This document shows, one piece after another, positions 8,904 to 16,871 of a DNA stretch of 57,544 bases. Positions within the stretch are counted from its first letter, which is position 1. Each line of letters begins with the position of its first letter. Both the position numbers and the translations under genes were made by a program. The notes under the pieces are model-generated. The model worked only from the letters and a program-made list of their open reading frames with translations, was not told the DNA's origin and did no database searches. Source of the DNA: Streptomyces sp. ADI96-02. GTDB lineage: Bacteria; Actinomycetota; Actinomycetes; Streptomycetales; Streptomycetaceae. The stretch is from positions 6,021,185 through 6,078,728 of the forward strand of contig NZ_ML123034.1 of the NCBI RefSeq assembly GCF_003846185.1, given 5' to 3'.

Positions 8904-9824
8904 ATGAACGACACGACCCCCGACGGATACGACCTGCTGGTCGTCGGCTCGGCCAACGCCGACCTGGTCGTCGGCGTCGAACGCCGGCCCGCGCCCGGCG
9001 AGACGGTGCTCGGCTCGGACCTGGCCGTCCATCCGGGCGGCAAGGGCGCGAACCAGGCCGTCGCCGCCGCCCGTCTGGGGGCGCGGACGGCACTGCTCGC
9101 CCGGGTCGGCGACGACGACCACGGGCGGCTCCTCCTGGAGACGCAGCGCACGGCGGGCGTCGACACGTCCGGAGTCCTGGTGGGCGGCGCGCCGACCGGC
9201 GTCGCCCTCATCACCGTCGACCCCTCCGGGGACAACAGCATCGTGGTCTCGCCGGGGGCCAACAGCCGCCTGACACCCGAGGACGTCCGGGCGGCGGGCC
9301 CGCTGCTCGCCTCCGCCCGGGTGGTCTCCGTACAGCTGGAGATCCCGCTGGAGACCGTCGCCGAGACGGCGAGGTCGCTCCCGCCCGGCGCCCGCCTCGT
9401 CCTCAACCCGTCCCCGCCCGCCCCGTTGCCCGAGGCGGTCCTGTCGGCCTGCGACCCGCTCGTGGTCAACGAGCACGAGGCGCGGTACATCCTGGGCGCC
9501 GGAGCGGGCGACGATCCCCGCGCGTGGGCCGCTGCCCTGATGGCGCTCGGCCCGCGCTCGGTGGTCGTCACCCTGGGCGCGGAGGGCGCGCTGGTCGCCG
9601 ACAGCCGCGCGGACTCCCTGGACCACCTCGTCAGCCCGAAGGTCGACGCCGTCGACACCACCGGAGCCGGCGACGCGTTCACAGCGGCCCTGGCCTGGCG
9701 GCTGGGGCGCGGCGACGACCTGCGCGAGGCGGCTGCCTTCGCGGTGCGGGTCGGGGCGGCGGCCGTCACGTCGCGGGGCGCGCAGGCATCCTTCCCGACC
9801 CTGGAGGAGGTCGACGCGCTGTGA
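8904..9824 (+). CDS. rbsK: ribokinase
   Basis: The 306-residue PfkB-family sugar kinase phosphorylates imported D-ribose at O5 in the cytoplasm. It shows the N-terminal substrate block (VVGSANADLVVGV, then HPGGKGANQAVAAARLGA) and the C-terminal catalytic signature DTTGAGDAFTAALAWRLG, with the Asp base in TGAGD. ATG 8904 is preceded by AGGAAG. The 222-nt gap to rbsCB is filled by the tandem repeat, but direction and content place it in the same operon. Its stop overlaps the rbsD start. Confidence 0.9.
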   Translation: MNDTTPDGYDLLVVGSANADLVVGVERRPAPGETVLGSDLAVHPGGKGANQAVAAARLGARTALLARVGDDDHGRLLLETQRTAGVDTSGVLVGGAPTGVALITVDPSGDNSIVVSPGANSRLTPEDVRAAGPLLASARVVSVQLEIPLETVAETARSLPPGARLVLNPSPPAPLPEAVLSACDPLVVNEHEARYILGAGAGDDPRAWAAALMALGPRSVVVTLGAEGALVADSRADSLDHLVSPKVDAVDTTGAGDAFTAALAWRLGRGDDLREAAAFAVRVGAAAVTSRGAQASFPTLEEVDAL

Positions 9825-10210
9825 AGAAGTCCGGCGTCCTCAACCGCCACCTGGCCGGGGCCCTCGCCGAACTCGGCCACGGGGACGGTGTCCTGGTCTG
9901 CGACGCGGGCATGCCGATCCCGCCCGGCCCCCGCGTGGTCGACCTGGCCTTCCGCGCCGGCACCCCGTCGTTCGCGGAGGTGCTGGACGGCCTGCTCGAC
10001 GAACTGGTCGTCGAGGGCGCGACGGCGGCCCTGGAGGTACGGGACGCCAACCCGGAGGCCGCACGCCTCCTGGAGGGCCGTTTCCCGTACCTCGGCCTGG
10101 TCACGCACGACGAGCTCAAGGCGCTCACCCACTCCGCCCGCCTGGTCGTCCGGACGGGGGAGACGACGCCGTACGCCAACGTGTTGCTGCGATGCGGAGT
10201 GTTCTTCTGA
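9821..10210 (+). CDS. rbsD: D-ribose pyranase
   Basis: The 129-residue protein matches RbsD, which interconverts the pyranose and furanose forms of ribose so that ribokinase can use it. Recognisable blocks are LNRHLAGALAELGHGD with the catalytic-type His, VCDAGMPIPPGP, and the C-terminal VVRTGETTPYANVLLRCGVFF. GTG 9821 overlaps the rbsK stop (GTGA), with GGAGGAGG about 10 nt upstream. It is the last gene of the operon; a convergent gene follows 45 nt later. Confidence 0.9.
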   Translation: MKKSGVLNRHLAGALAELGHGDGVLVCDAGMPIPPGPRVVDLAFRAGTPSFAEVLDGLLDELVVEGATAALEVRDANPEAARLLEGRFPYLGLVTHDELKALTHSARLVVRTGETTPYANVLLRCGVFF

Positions 10211-10255
10211 CGCCCGTGCCACGGCAGTGTCAGTGCCGCCATGACCCCGGTGCCC

Positions 10256-11236
10256 TCAGCCGCCCGAGGCGATCACCGGGTAGTGGTCGGAGAGGTTCGT
10301 GTACGTGTAGCTCGTGCCCCAACTGGAGACGGTCCAGGGGGCGCTGCGCTCCTTGACGACCTCGTTGCGCCAGCCGGTCGGCTTGGCGTGCCCGCTGCGG
10401 TGCAGCACGTGGTCGAGGTCCTCGCGCGGGTCGTCGGGGTAGCGCTCGGAGGCGATCGAGTTGTCACGGGTGTCGAAGGAGTACGGGTGGCCCGTCCTGG
10501 CGTCCGGCGCGCTCAGGCCCGCGTCGGCGAGGAAGGAGTCGTACTCGGCTGTGTGCCGGTCGACGTTGAAGTCGCCCGCCACGACGACCTGTTCGGAGGC
10601 GGGGATGTCCTTGGCGTCGAGGAAGGCGTCCATCGCCCGGAACTGGCGGCTGCGCGTGCGCGCGGCCTCGCCCGCCGTGCAGCCAGGGTCGGTCGACTGG
10701 GTGTGGGTGCCGACGACGTGGACCCGGACGCCGTCGACGTTCAGCACGGCGTAGGCGAAGCCCTTGTTGGAGAACCAGTCGCCGCCGCAGGCGTCCTTGA
10801 AGACGTACTGCTCCTTGCGGACGATGGGCCACCTGCTCAGGACGGTGACGCCGCCGTCCTCCGGCGTCGCCGCCGCGTAAGAGCCGCTGGTCGCGTCCCA
10901 GCCGCTCGTGCTCCGGCCGACCACCGGGGTCTGGTACGGGTACTGCGCGGCGGCGTTCCGCAGGAGGACGTCGGAGGCCCCGTTGTCGAACGCCTCCTGG
11001 ATCACGACGACGTCGTTGCCCCGGAAGAAGGACGCCTTCGGAATCTCCGAAGCCCGGTGGTCCTGGCCCCAGTTGGGGTACAGGGCCTTGCTGAAGAGGA
11101 ACGCGTTGTACGAGAGCACCCGCAGCGAGGGGGCGTCGTCGGCGGCGGCCTGCGGGGTGTTCGCGGCCAGGGTGACGGCGGCGAGCACGGCGGACAGGGC
11201 CACGCCGGTCAGGCGGCGGAACGCGGTGTGCGGCAC
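10256..11236 (-). CDS. secreted sphingomyelinase C (sphingomyelin phosphodiesterase)
   Basis: The 326-residue protein has a Sec signal peptide (basic start, hydrophobic stretch, cleavage near AAADDAP) and an endonuclease/exonuclease/phosphatase fold. Metal and catalytic motifs are VVIQEAF (Mg-binding Glu), GTHTQSTDPGC, GDFNVDRH and the terminal catalytic SDHYPV. The length and the C-terminal segment YTYTNLSDHYPV resemble neutral bacterial sphingomyelinases, which cleave sphingomyelin to ceramide and phosphocholine. Start is GTG 11236 with GGAG upstream. It lies downstream of the sortase on the same strand. Released phosphocholine could, after dephosphorylation, feed the choline genes at 18-25 kb; that link is inference. 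Confidence 0.82.
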   Translation of the reverse strand: MPHTAFRRLTGVALSAVLAAVTLAANTPQAAADDAPSLRVLSYNAFLFSKALYPNWGQDHRASEIPKASFFRGNDVVVIQEAFDNGASDVLLRNAAAQYPYQTPVVGRSTSGWDATSGSYAAATPEDGGVTVLSRWPIVRKEQYVFKDACGGDWFSNKGFAYAVLNVDGVRVHVVGTHTQSTDPGCTAGEAARTRSRQFRAMDAFLDAKDIPASEQVVVAGDFNVDRHTAEYDSFLADAGLSAPDARTGHPYSFDTRDNSIASERYPDDPREDLDHVLHRSGHAKPTGWRNEVVKERSAPWTVSSWGTSYTYTNLSDHYPVIASGG

Positions 11237-11366
11237 GAGGTCTCCTGCTTCTGCTGAGAGTGGGTGCGAACCGGTGACGTACCGGTGACACCCATCAAAG
11301 CAGCGGCAGTTACCGGCGGGTGGACAGCGGACGCCGGCGGTCTGTCCGGCCGGCCGCCATCCGGAC

Positions 11367-12029
11367 TCAGCTCAGGGCGGCGTAGACGATCAGGTTGTCC
11401 ACGGGGTGGCCCTCCGCGTCGAACGCGCCGTCGCAGGTGACGAGCCGCAGCGCGCTCTCCTCGGTGGCCCCGTAGACCCGCTCGGTGGGGAACGCCTTCT
11501 TGCTGACCGTCTCGCGGCCCGTGACCGTGTAGCGCAGGTTCTGTCCCCGGCCGTCGCGGACCAGCACCTCGGCGCCCTTGCGGATGTCCTCCAGGTCGTG
11601 GAAGACGGCCCGCCCGAAGCGCGTGTCGTTGTGGCCGATCAGCACGGCCGGCCCCGGTCGGCCGGGCACGGCCCCGCCCGTGTACCAGCCCGCCGTCATG
11701 CCCTTCTCCGCGGGCGGCACCTCGACCGTCCCGTCGGCGTTGAGCCCCAGCTCCATCAGGGCGCTGTCCACGCCGATCGACGGGATGGACACGTGAGTGG
11801 GGGCCGCCGGTCGCCCGGCCGCGTCCGCCGTCGCCGGACGGTCCGTACCGGAGCGCCGCGGCGCGGACGAGGAGGCCGGGGCCGACGGGGCCGCGTCCGG
11901 GGGAGTGGAGGCCGCCGAGCAGCCGACCGGGGCGAGCGACAGAGCCAGCGCGAGGAGCGGGCCCCGGGCGCGGCGGTGGAGGGGGAGGCGGCGGAGGCGA
12001 GGAAGGGAGCGGTGGGGCGTACCGGGCAC
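11367..12029 (-). CDS. class F sortase
   Basis: The 220-residue protein has an N-terminal hydrophobic segment ending in VGC, possibly a lipid-attachment site although the -3 residue is not ideal. A Pro/Ser/Ala linker follows, then a sortase domain (HVSIPSIGVDSALMELGLN). Catalytic His133 lies in LIGHNDT and Cys199 in LRLVTCDG. The usual third residue, an Arg near the C-terminus, is not obvious in GHPVDNLIVYA and needs an alignment. Start GTG 12029 has GGAG 6-7 nt upstream. The gene is 87 nt downstream of a small secreted protein that is its likely substrate or partner and lies below a two-component system. Confidence 0.85.
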   Translation of the reverse strand: MPGTPHRSLPRLRRLPLHRRARGPLLALALSLAPVGCSAASTPPDAAPSAPASSSAPRRSGTDRPATADAAGRPAAPTHVSIPSIGVDSALMELGLNADGTVEVPPAEKGMTAGWYTGGAVPGRPGPAVLIGHNDTRFGRAVFHDLEDIRKGAEVLVRDGRGQNLRYTVTGRETVSKKAFPTERVYGATEESALRLVTCDGAFDAEGHPVDNLIVYAALS

Positions 12030-12116
12030 GGAGGACTCCAGTCGGCGGCGGTTACGGGCGTGGCGCCGCCCCGGTGCGGGACGGCGCCACGGTCGTGACG
12101 GGTCGGTGACGGCGGG

Positions 12117-12545
12117 TCAGGCGGTGTGGCGGACCGCCGGGCGGCGGCGCAGCACCACGGTGCCCGCACCGGCGAGCAGGGCGATGCCGGCCGCCGACCC
12201 GATGAGGGCCGCGGTGTCGTCGCCGGCGGGGCGCTCGCCCGCGGCGACGCCCCCGCGCGGGACGGTGGTCGTCGCCTTCGCGTCCTTGGGGAGAACGGAG
12301 GGCGCCGGGCGGTCTCCCGCGGCGACGCCGCCGCGCGGCGTCACCGCGGGGCCGGTCGACTTCGTCGCGTCGGTGGGGGCCTTCACGCGCTCCGGCTTCG
12401 GCGAAGCGGAGGAGAGGACCTTCGCGGGGCGGTCGACGGGCGCGGACGCGTCGGCGACGGCGGAGGCGGCCGGAAGGAGCACCGCGCCGGCCGCGACGGC
12501 GGCGAGCACGGCGATGCGCAGGGACGGACGGGAGGTGAAGGTCAT
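12117..12545 (-). CDS. small secreted, membrane-tailed protein, probable sortase partner
   Basis: The 142-residue protein has a signal peptide (cleavage near ASAVADA), a Pro-rich body, and a C-terminal hydrophobic helix followed by an Arg-rich tail (VVLRRRP). This is the layout of a sortase substrate, but there is no LPXTG. Instead two copies of PRGGVAAG(D/E)RPA occur, the second immediately before the helix. ATG 12545 has AAGGAG 8 nt upstream. I recognise similar small proteins beside class F sortases in other Streptomyces. Whether the PRGGVAAG repeat or the GDD before the helix is the recognition site is unknown. Confidence 0.75.
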   Translation of the reverse strand: MTFTSRPSLRIAVLAAVAAGAVLLPAASAVADASAPVDRPAKVLSSASPKPERVKAPTDATKSTGPAVTPRGGVAAGDRPAPSVLPKDAKATTTVPRGGVAAGERPAGDDTAALIGSAAGIALLAGAGTVVLRRRPAVRHTA

Positions 12546-12649
12546 ACGGTTGGCTCCTTTTCCTGCTGCCTCGCGCGTCGGGCCGGATGCCCGGGTGCGG
12601 GAGAGGACGAGGCAGGGAGCCAGACTGACGCGGAGTTATGAGGAAGCTG

Positions 12650-14599
12650 TCAGGACGCTGTCGTCATCTGTTCAGAACCGGCGGGAAGGCGCAGCCGGAA
12701 GGCCGACCCCGCGCCCTCCACGCTCGTCGCGCTCGCCGTACCGCCGTGGGCCTCGGCCAGCTTGCGGACGATGGCGAGGCCGAGGCCGCTTCCCCCGGTG
12801 CGCCGGTTGCGGGACTTCTCCGCCCGCCAGAACCGGTCGAAGACGTACGGGAGATCGGCGGCGGCGATGCCGGTCCCGGTGTCCGCCACCTCGATCACCA
12901 CCTGGCCGGCCGGCCCCCGCCCCGCCTCCGACGGGGGCCCGGACTCGTCGGCGTACGCGCACAGCGTCACCGTCCCGCCCCGAGGGGTGTGGCGCACCGC
13001 GTTGGAGACCAGGTTGCCCACCGCCTGCCGGAGGCGGACCGGGTCCGCGCACAGGGCGGGGACCGGAGCGCCGAACCGTACGCCGAGCGTTACCCCGGCG
13101 GTCTCGGCCCGTGCCTGGTGGGCGGCGGCGACCTGGCTCAACAGCTCCTCGACCACGACCGGTTCGGGATGCAGACGCAGCACACCGGCGTCGGCGGCGG
13201 CCAGGTCCTGGAGGTCGTCGATGATGTGCTGGAGCTGCACCGCCTCCTCCAGCAGCGAGGAGACGAACGCCGGATCCGGGTCGGCCAGCCCGTCCTGGGC
13301 CGCCTCCAGCCAGCCGCGGATGTTGCTCAGCGGGGTGCGCAGCTCGTGGGCGACGTCGCTGACCATGGCCTTGCGCTGCTCCTCCAGCCGGGCCCGGTGC
13401 GCCGACATGTCGTTGAAGGCCGCGGCCAGCCGCCCGATCTCGTCGTCCGTCGTGACCGGGACCGAGGCGTGCTCCTCGCCGTCCCGCATCCGCTGCGCCG
13501 CCCCGGTCAGCGCGTGCAGCGGACGCACCAGCCGGGCGCCCGCGAACACCGACGCGCCCACCGTGAGGGCCAGGACCAGCGCGGCGGCCCCGGCGATCTC
13601 GGCGGTGTTCGCGGGCGACAGGTCGAAGCCCGGCACCGTGGCGCCCGACTCGTCCCCGATGAACAGGAGCGCGGGGGAGGCCACGTACGAACTGAGCTGT
13701 TCGCTGCGGGCGGTGGTCACGCAGGAGGCGATGGCCCGGTCGTCCTCACCGGTGCGCCGCGGCCGGACCGCCGGGGCGGACGCTTTGCCGAGCGCGTCGC
13801 TCGGCGGCACCGCGCTCGGCTGCGGCTGCGGCAGGACCTTCTCGCTCCAGGACAGGTCCTCGTTCAGCGTGACGCCGTCGCGGCCCTGGCGCTTCAGGCA
13901 CGCGTCGGCCAGTCGGTCGAGCGCGCCGAGCGCCTTCTTCTCGGACCGCGTGAGCGCGTTCAGCTCCGAGGCGTCGCACCGGGTGCCGAGCACGCGTTGC
14001 GGATTGTTGCCGACGGCCTGCACGCGGGGGCGACCGCTCGGCCCGACGACCACGTCGGAGGCGATCCCCGCCTCGTTCAGGCACGCCACGTTCCGTTCGG
14101 CGAGGCGGCGCAGCGACGTGCGCTCGGCCGCCGACAGCCGGAACGGGCCCACGGCCCGCGGGTCGATCCGGTCGGCGGCGGCGTCCTGCCGGTCGGCGCT
14201 CCGCGCCGCCGGCGCTGTGTCCACGGACAACGGGTCGACCACCGCGGAGGCCCGCGGCGGCAGGGCGGGCGCGGTCGGCTCGGTGGCGGAGTCGGCGATC
14301 GGCGCCCGGCCCTGCGTGGTCAGGGCGACGCGGCGGCCCGACTGCCGGGCCAGCTCCCGCACGGTCGCGCCGACCCCGTCCCAGGTCGGGTTGCGCGCGG
14401 CGTAGCCCAGCAGTGTGTCGTGGATACGGGCGTCCGCGGCGAGGTTCTGCCCCTGCTCCTGCTTGATCGCGCCGGACGTCGTCCGCACCGCGAGCCAGGC
14501 GGTGGCCGCCACCGAGCACGCGGCGACCAGCACCGACACCGCCAGCAGCCGGCCCAGCAGGCTCCGCCGCAGCGGCAGCCGAGCCCGCTTGCTACGCAC
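12650..14599 (-). CDS. sensor histidine kinase with a large extracytoplasmic domain
   Basis: The 649-residue protein has a first membrane helix at about 12-32, an unusually long outside region (about 33-340), a second helix near 345-365, a HAMP linker (RLVRPLHALTGAA), the phosphorylation site His418 in DVAHELRTPLSN, and an ATP-binding domain with NLVSNAVRH, DTGTGIAAADL, FDRFWRAEKS and GSGLGLAIVR. The outside region has four Cys in short related motifs (ACLNEAG, TRCDAS, ACLKRQG, SCVTT), suggesting disulfide-linked repeats. GTG 14599 overlaps the regulator's end by 8 bp, so the two are co-translated. The genes downstream suggest control of cell-surface functions. Confidence 0.9.
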   Translation of the reverse strand: MRSKRARLPLRRSLLGRLLAVSVLVAACSVAATAWLAVRTTSGAIKQEQGQNLAADARIHDTLLGYAARNPTWDGVGATVRELARQSGRRVALTTQGRAPIADSATEPTAPALPPRASAVVDPLSVDTAPAARSADRQDAAADRIDPRAVGPFRLSAAERTSLRRLAERNVACLNEAGIASDVVVGPSGRPRVQAVGNNPQRVLGTRCDASELNALTRSEKKALGALDRLADACLKRQGRDGVTLNEDLSWSEKVLPQPQPSAVPPSDALGKASAPAVRPRRTGEDDRAIASCVTTARSEQLSSYVASPALLFIGDESGATVPGFDLSPANTAEIAGAAALVLALTVGASVFAGARLVRPLHALTGAAQRMRDGEEHASVPVTTDDEIGRLAAAFNDMSAHRARLEEQRKAMVSDVAHELRTPLSNIRGWLEAAQDGLADPDPAFVSSLLEEAVQLQHIIDDLQDLAAADAGVLRLHPEPVVVEELLSQVAAAHQARAETAGVTLGVRFGAPVPALCADPVRLRQAVGNLVSNAVRHTPRGGTVTLCAYADESGPPSEAGRGPAGQVVIEVADTGTGIAAADLPYVFDRFWRAEKSRNRRTGGSGLGLAIVRKLAEAHGGTASATSVEGAGSAFRLRLPAGSEQMTTAS

Positions 14600-15314
14600 G
14601 CCGCTCGCCCTTCGCCGGATCGGTGAGCTTGTAGCCGACGCCGAAGACGGTGAGCAGCCGTACGGGCTTGCGCGGCGCGGGCTCGATCTTCTTGCGCAGG
14701 TTCATGATGTGCACGTCCACGGTCCGGTCGCTGCTGTAGCGGTCGAACCCGTGCAGTTCCTCCAGGAGGCGCGGCCGGCTGAAGACCCGGTCCGGACCGG
14801 CGGCCAGCGCGGCCAGGATGCGGAACTCGCCGCGGGTGCACTCCACCGGCACACCCTCCACCGTGACCTCGTGCCGCTCCGGGTCGACGGCGAGGCCGCC
14901 CACCCGCAGGACCGGGCCGTCGTCGGCCGGAGCCGCCGCGCCGGGACGCCGCGCCCGGCGCAGCAGCGTGCGGACGCGGGCCATCAGCTCGCGGGGGCTG
15001 TACGGCTTGGTCATGTAGTCGTCCGCGCCGAGGTCGAGCCCGAGCAGCAGGTCGTCCTCGGTGGTGCGGGCGGTCAGCATCAGCACGGGCAGCTCGCGGC
15101 GCTCGGCGCGCAGTACGCGCACCACGTCCAGGCCGTCGGCCCGCGGCATCATGACGTCCAGCACGAGCAGGTCGGGCTCCTTGTGCCGTACGGCGTCGAG
15201 CGCGGCGAGGCCGTCGCCCACGATCCGCACGGCGTGACCCTCCCGTTCGAGATAGCGCCGTACCAGTTCGGCCTGCTTCTCGTCGTCCTCGGCGACCACC
15301 ACGTCTGCGCACAC
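14592..15314 (-). CDS. OmpR-family response regulator
   Basis: The 240-residue protein has a receiver domain with the acidic pair ED near residue 9, phospho-acceptor Asp53 (LLVLDVMMP), Thr81 and Lys103 (MTKPYSPREL), then an OmpR/PhoB winged helix (TRGEFRILAALA, SSDRTVDVHIMNLRKKI, FGVGYKL). The GTG at 15314 is chosen because the receiver fold starts at once (VCADVVVAEDDE). There is no Shine-Dalgarno, and TACGAT lies 7 nt upstream, suggesting a leaderless mRNA. A longer frame to 15428 lacks family similarity. It probably controls the kinase, the small secreted protein and the sortase downstream. Confidence 0.88.
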   Translation of the reverse strand: MCADVVVAEDDEKQAELVRRYLEREGHAVRIVGDGLAALDAVRHKEPDLLVLDVMMPRADGLDVVRVLRAERRELPVLMLTARTTEDDLLLGLDLGADDYMTKPYSPRELMARVRTLLRRARRPGAAAPADDGPVLRVGGLAVDPERHEVTVEGVPVECTRGEFRILAALAAGPDRVFSRPRLLEELHGFDRYSSDRTVDVHIMNLRKKIEPAPRKPVRLLTVFGVGYKLTDPAKGERRA

Positions 15315-15321
15315 CCGGCCG

Positions 15322-15327
15322 ATCGTA
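15322..15327 (-). promoter_or_regulatory. possible -10 element for a leaderless regulator mRNA
   Basis: On the minus strand TACGAT ends 7 nt before the GTG at 15314, placing +1 at or beside the start codon. No good -35 is visible, so this is tentative. Confidence 0.35.
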
Positions 15328-15504
15328 GAGCGCGTCGTGCCGGGCCTCCGTCCCGGGACCGGACCCGGCGCCCCGGCGGGCAGATCGTCTCCCGCACCCT
15401 GTGGTGATCGTTCCCTGGCGGATATCATCCGTTTACAGTCGCTCGAAGATCATTTATTGAGCACAAAGTGCACGATCAACCTCCTATCCTTGGCCGAATC
15501 TCCT

Positions 15505-15510
15505 TATAGT
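15505..15510 (+). promoter_or_regulatory. possible -10 element upstream of the P450 pair
   Basis: TATAGT occurs in an AT-rich patch 60 nt before the first P450 start. No consensus -35 is seen at 17 nt. The same intergenic stretch (15430-15500) is AT-rich and contains GCACAAAGTGC, a small inverted repeat. Confidence 0.3.
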
Positions 15511-15569
15511 GGTCCCGCGTTGATCGTATGGTCACAACGCGTGAAGCCGCCGCCACTGGAGTCCGTACG

Positions 15570-16871
15570 ATGACGAACCCCTCGTCCGCCACGCCCGCGC
15601 CCCCGACCGGAACCCGCGGCGGCTGCCCCATGGGAGCCGGTGCCGGGGCCGTTCCGCTCAGCGGCCCCGGCTTCCACTCCGAACCCCGCGCCTTCTACCG
15701 CACCCTGCGGCGCGAGCACGGACCCGTCGTCCCCGTCGAACTGCCCGGCGGCTTTCCCGCCTGGCTGGTGATCGGCTACCGGGAGCTGCACCAGGTCACC
15801 ACGGACGCCGAGTTGTTCCCCCGTGACGTCAGCCTGTGGAACCAGTGGGAGCACATCCCCGAGGACTGGCCGCTGCGCCCCATGGTCGGCAGCCCGGCGC
15901 CCTCGATCTACTTCACCGCCGGGGCCGAGCACCGCCGTCACGTGGACATGGTGGTGCCCGCGCTCGAAGGCGCCGATCCCTTCGAGATCCGGCAGCACTG
16001 CGAGCAGTTGGCGGACCGGCTCATCGACGCGGTGTGCAGCCGGGGCACCGCCGACCTGGTGTCCGAGTACGCCGAACCGCTGCCCCTGCTCGTCCTGGCG
16101 CGGCTCATCGGCTTCCCCGACCACGACGGCGCCGACATCGCCCGGGTGCTCAAGGACCTCGCCGACGGAGGGCCCGGCGCCCAGGAGGCGAACCTGCGGT
16201 TCGGGGAGCACATGCGCCGGCTGGTCGCCGCCAAGCGCGCGGAGCCCGGCGACGACCTGACCTCCCGGATGCTCGCCCACCCCGAACCGTTCACCGACGA
16301 GGAGTACGTGCTCGACCTCATGGCCGTCACCGCCGCCGGCCACCTGACCACCGCCGCCTGGATCAGCAACTCCACCCAGCTGATGCTCACCGAGGACCAG
16401 TTCGCCGACTCCCTGTCGGGCGGTCGGCACAGTGTCGCCGAGGCCATGAACGAAGTCCTCTGGGAGGACGCGCCGACGCAGATCCTGGCCGGACGCTGGG
16501 CCGCCCGGGACGCCCGGCTCGGCGGACAGGACATCGCCCGCGGCGACCTGCTGCTCCTCGGGCTCGGCCCCGCCAACGCCGATCCGCACATCCGGCAGCA
16601 GGTCTCGCCCGCCGTCGTCCGCTCCGGACAGGGCGGCAACAACGCCCATCTCGCCTTCAGCCACGGCGAGTACCGCTGCCCGTTCCCCGCGCAGGAGATC
16701 GCCGAGATCATCGCGCGCACCGGCATCGAGGTGCTGCTGGACCGCCTGCCCGACCTCGAACTCGCCGTCCCGGCCGCGGAGCTGGTGCGCAGGCCGTCCG
16801 CGTTCCTGCGCGGCATGACCGCGCTGCCCGTCCGCTTCACACCCGTACGCTCGACAGGAGACGCGCTGTGA
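15570..16871 (+). CDS. cytochrome P450, CYP157-like, EXXR arginine replaced by Trp
   Basis: The 433-residue protein has the P450 heme loop FSHGEYRCP with thiolate ligand Cys370 and an I-helix AAGHLTTA, where the usual acid before Thr is Leu. The K-helix reads NEVLW (Glu295-Trp298) where nearly all P450s have ExxR. The CYP157 family of Streptomyces is known for lacking this motif, so I assign it there. ATG 15570 has GGAG 8 nt upstream. Its stop overlaps the next P450 start (GTGA), so the two are co-translated. CYP157 and CYP154 genes are often paired in Streptomyces. Substrate unknown; no ferredoxin gene is adjacent. Confidence 0.85.
   Translation: MTNPSSATPAPPTGTRGGCPMGAGAGAVPLSGPGFHSEPRAFYRTLRREHGPVVPVELPGGFPAWLVIGYRELHQVTTDAELFPRDVSLWNQWEHIPEDWPLRPMVGSPAPSIYFTAGAEHRRHVDMVVPALEGADPFEIRQHCEQLADRLIDAVCSRGTADLVSEYAEPLPLLVLARLIGFPDHDGADIARVLKDLADGGPGAQEANLRFGEHMRRLVAAKRAEPGDDLTSRMLAHPEPFTDEEYVLDLMAVTAAGHLTTAAWISNSTQLMLTEDQFADSLSGGRHSVAEAMNEVLWEDAPTQILAGRWAARDARLGGQDIARGDLLLLGLGPANADPHIRQQVSPAVVRSGQGGNNAHLAFSHGEYRCPFPAQEIAEIIARTGIEVLLDRLPDLELAVPAAELVRRPSAFLRGMTALPVRFTPVRSTGDAL

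Noticed and set aside
4427..9626. Very long minus-strand frames opposite the ribose operon
   Set aside because: They have no family motifs, are rich in Arg, Asp and Gly, and are fully covered by rbsR, rbsA, rbsCB and rbsK on the plus strand.
15315..15428. A longer start for the response regulator at 15428
   Set aside because: The extra 38 residues are Arg/Pro/Gly-rich and precede the point where the receiver fold begins; no ribosome site supports it.
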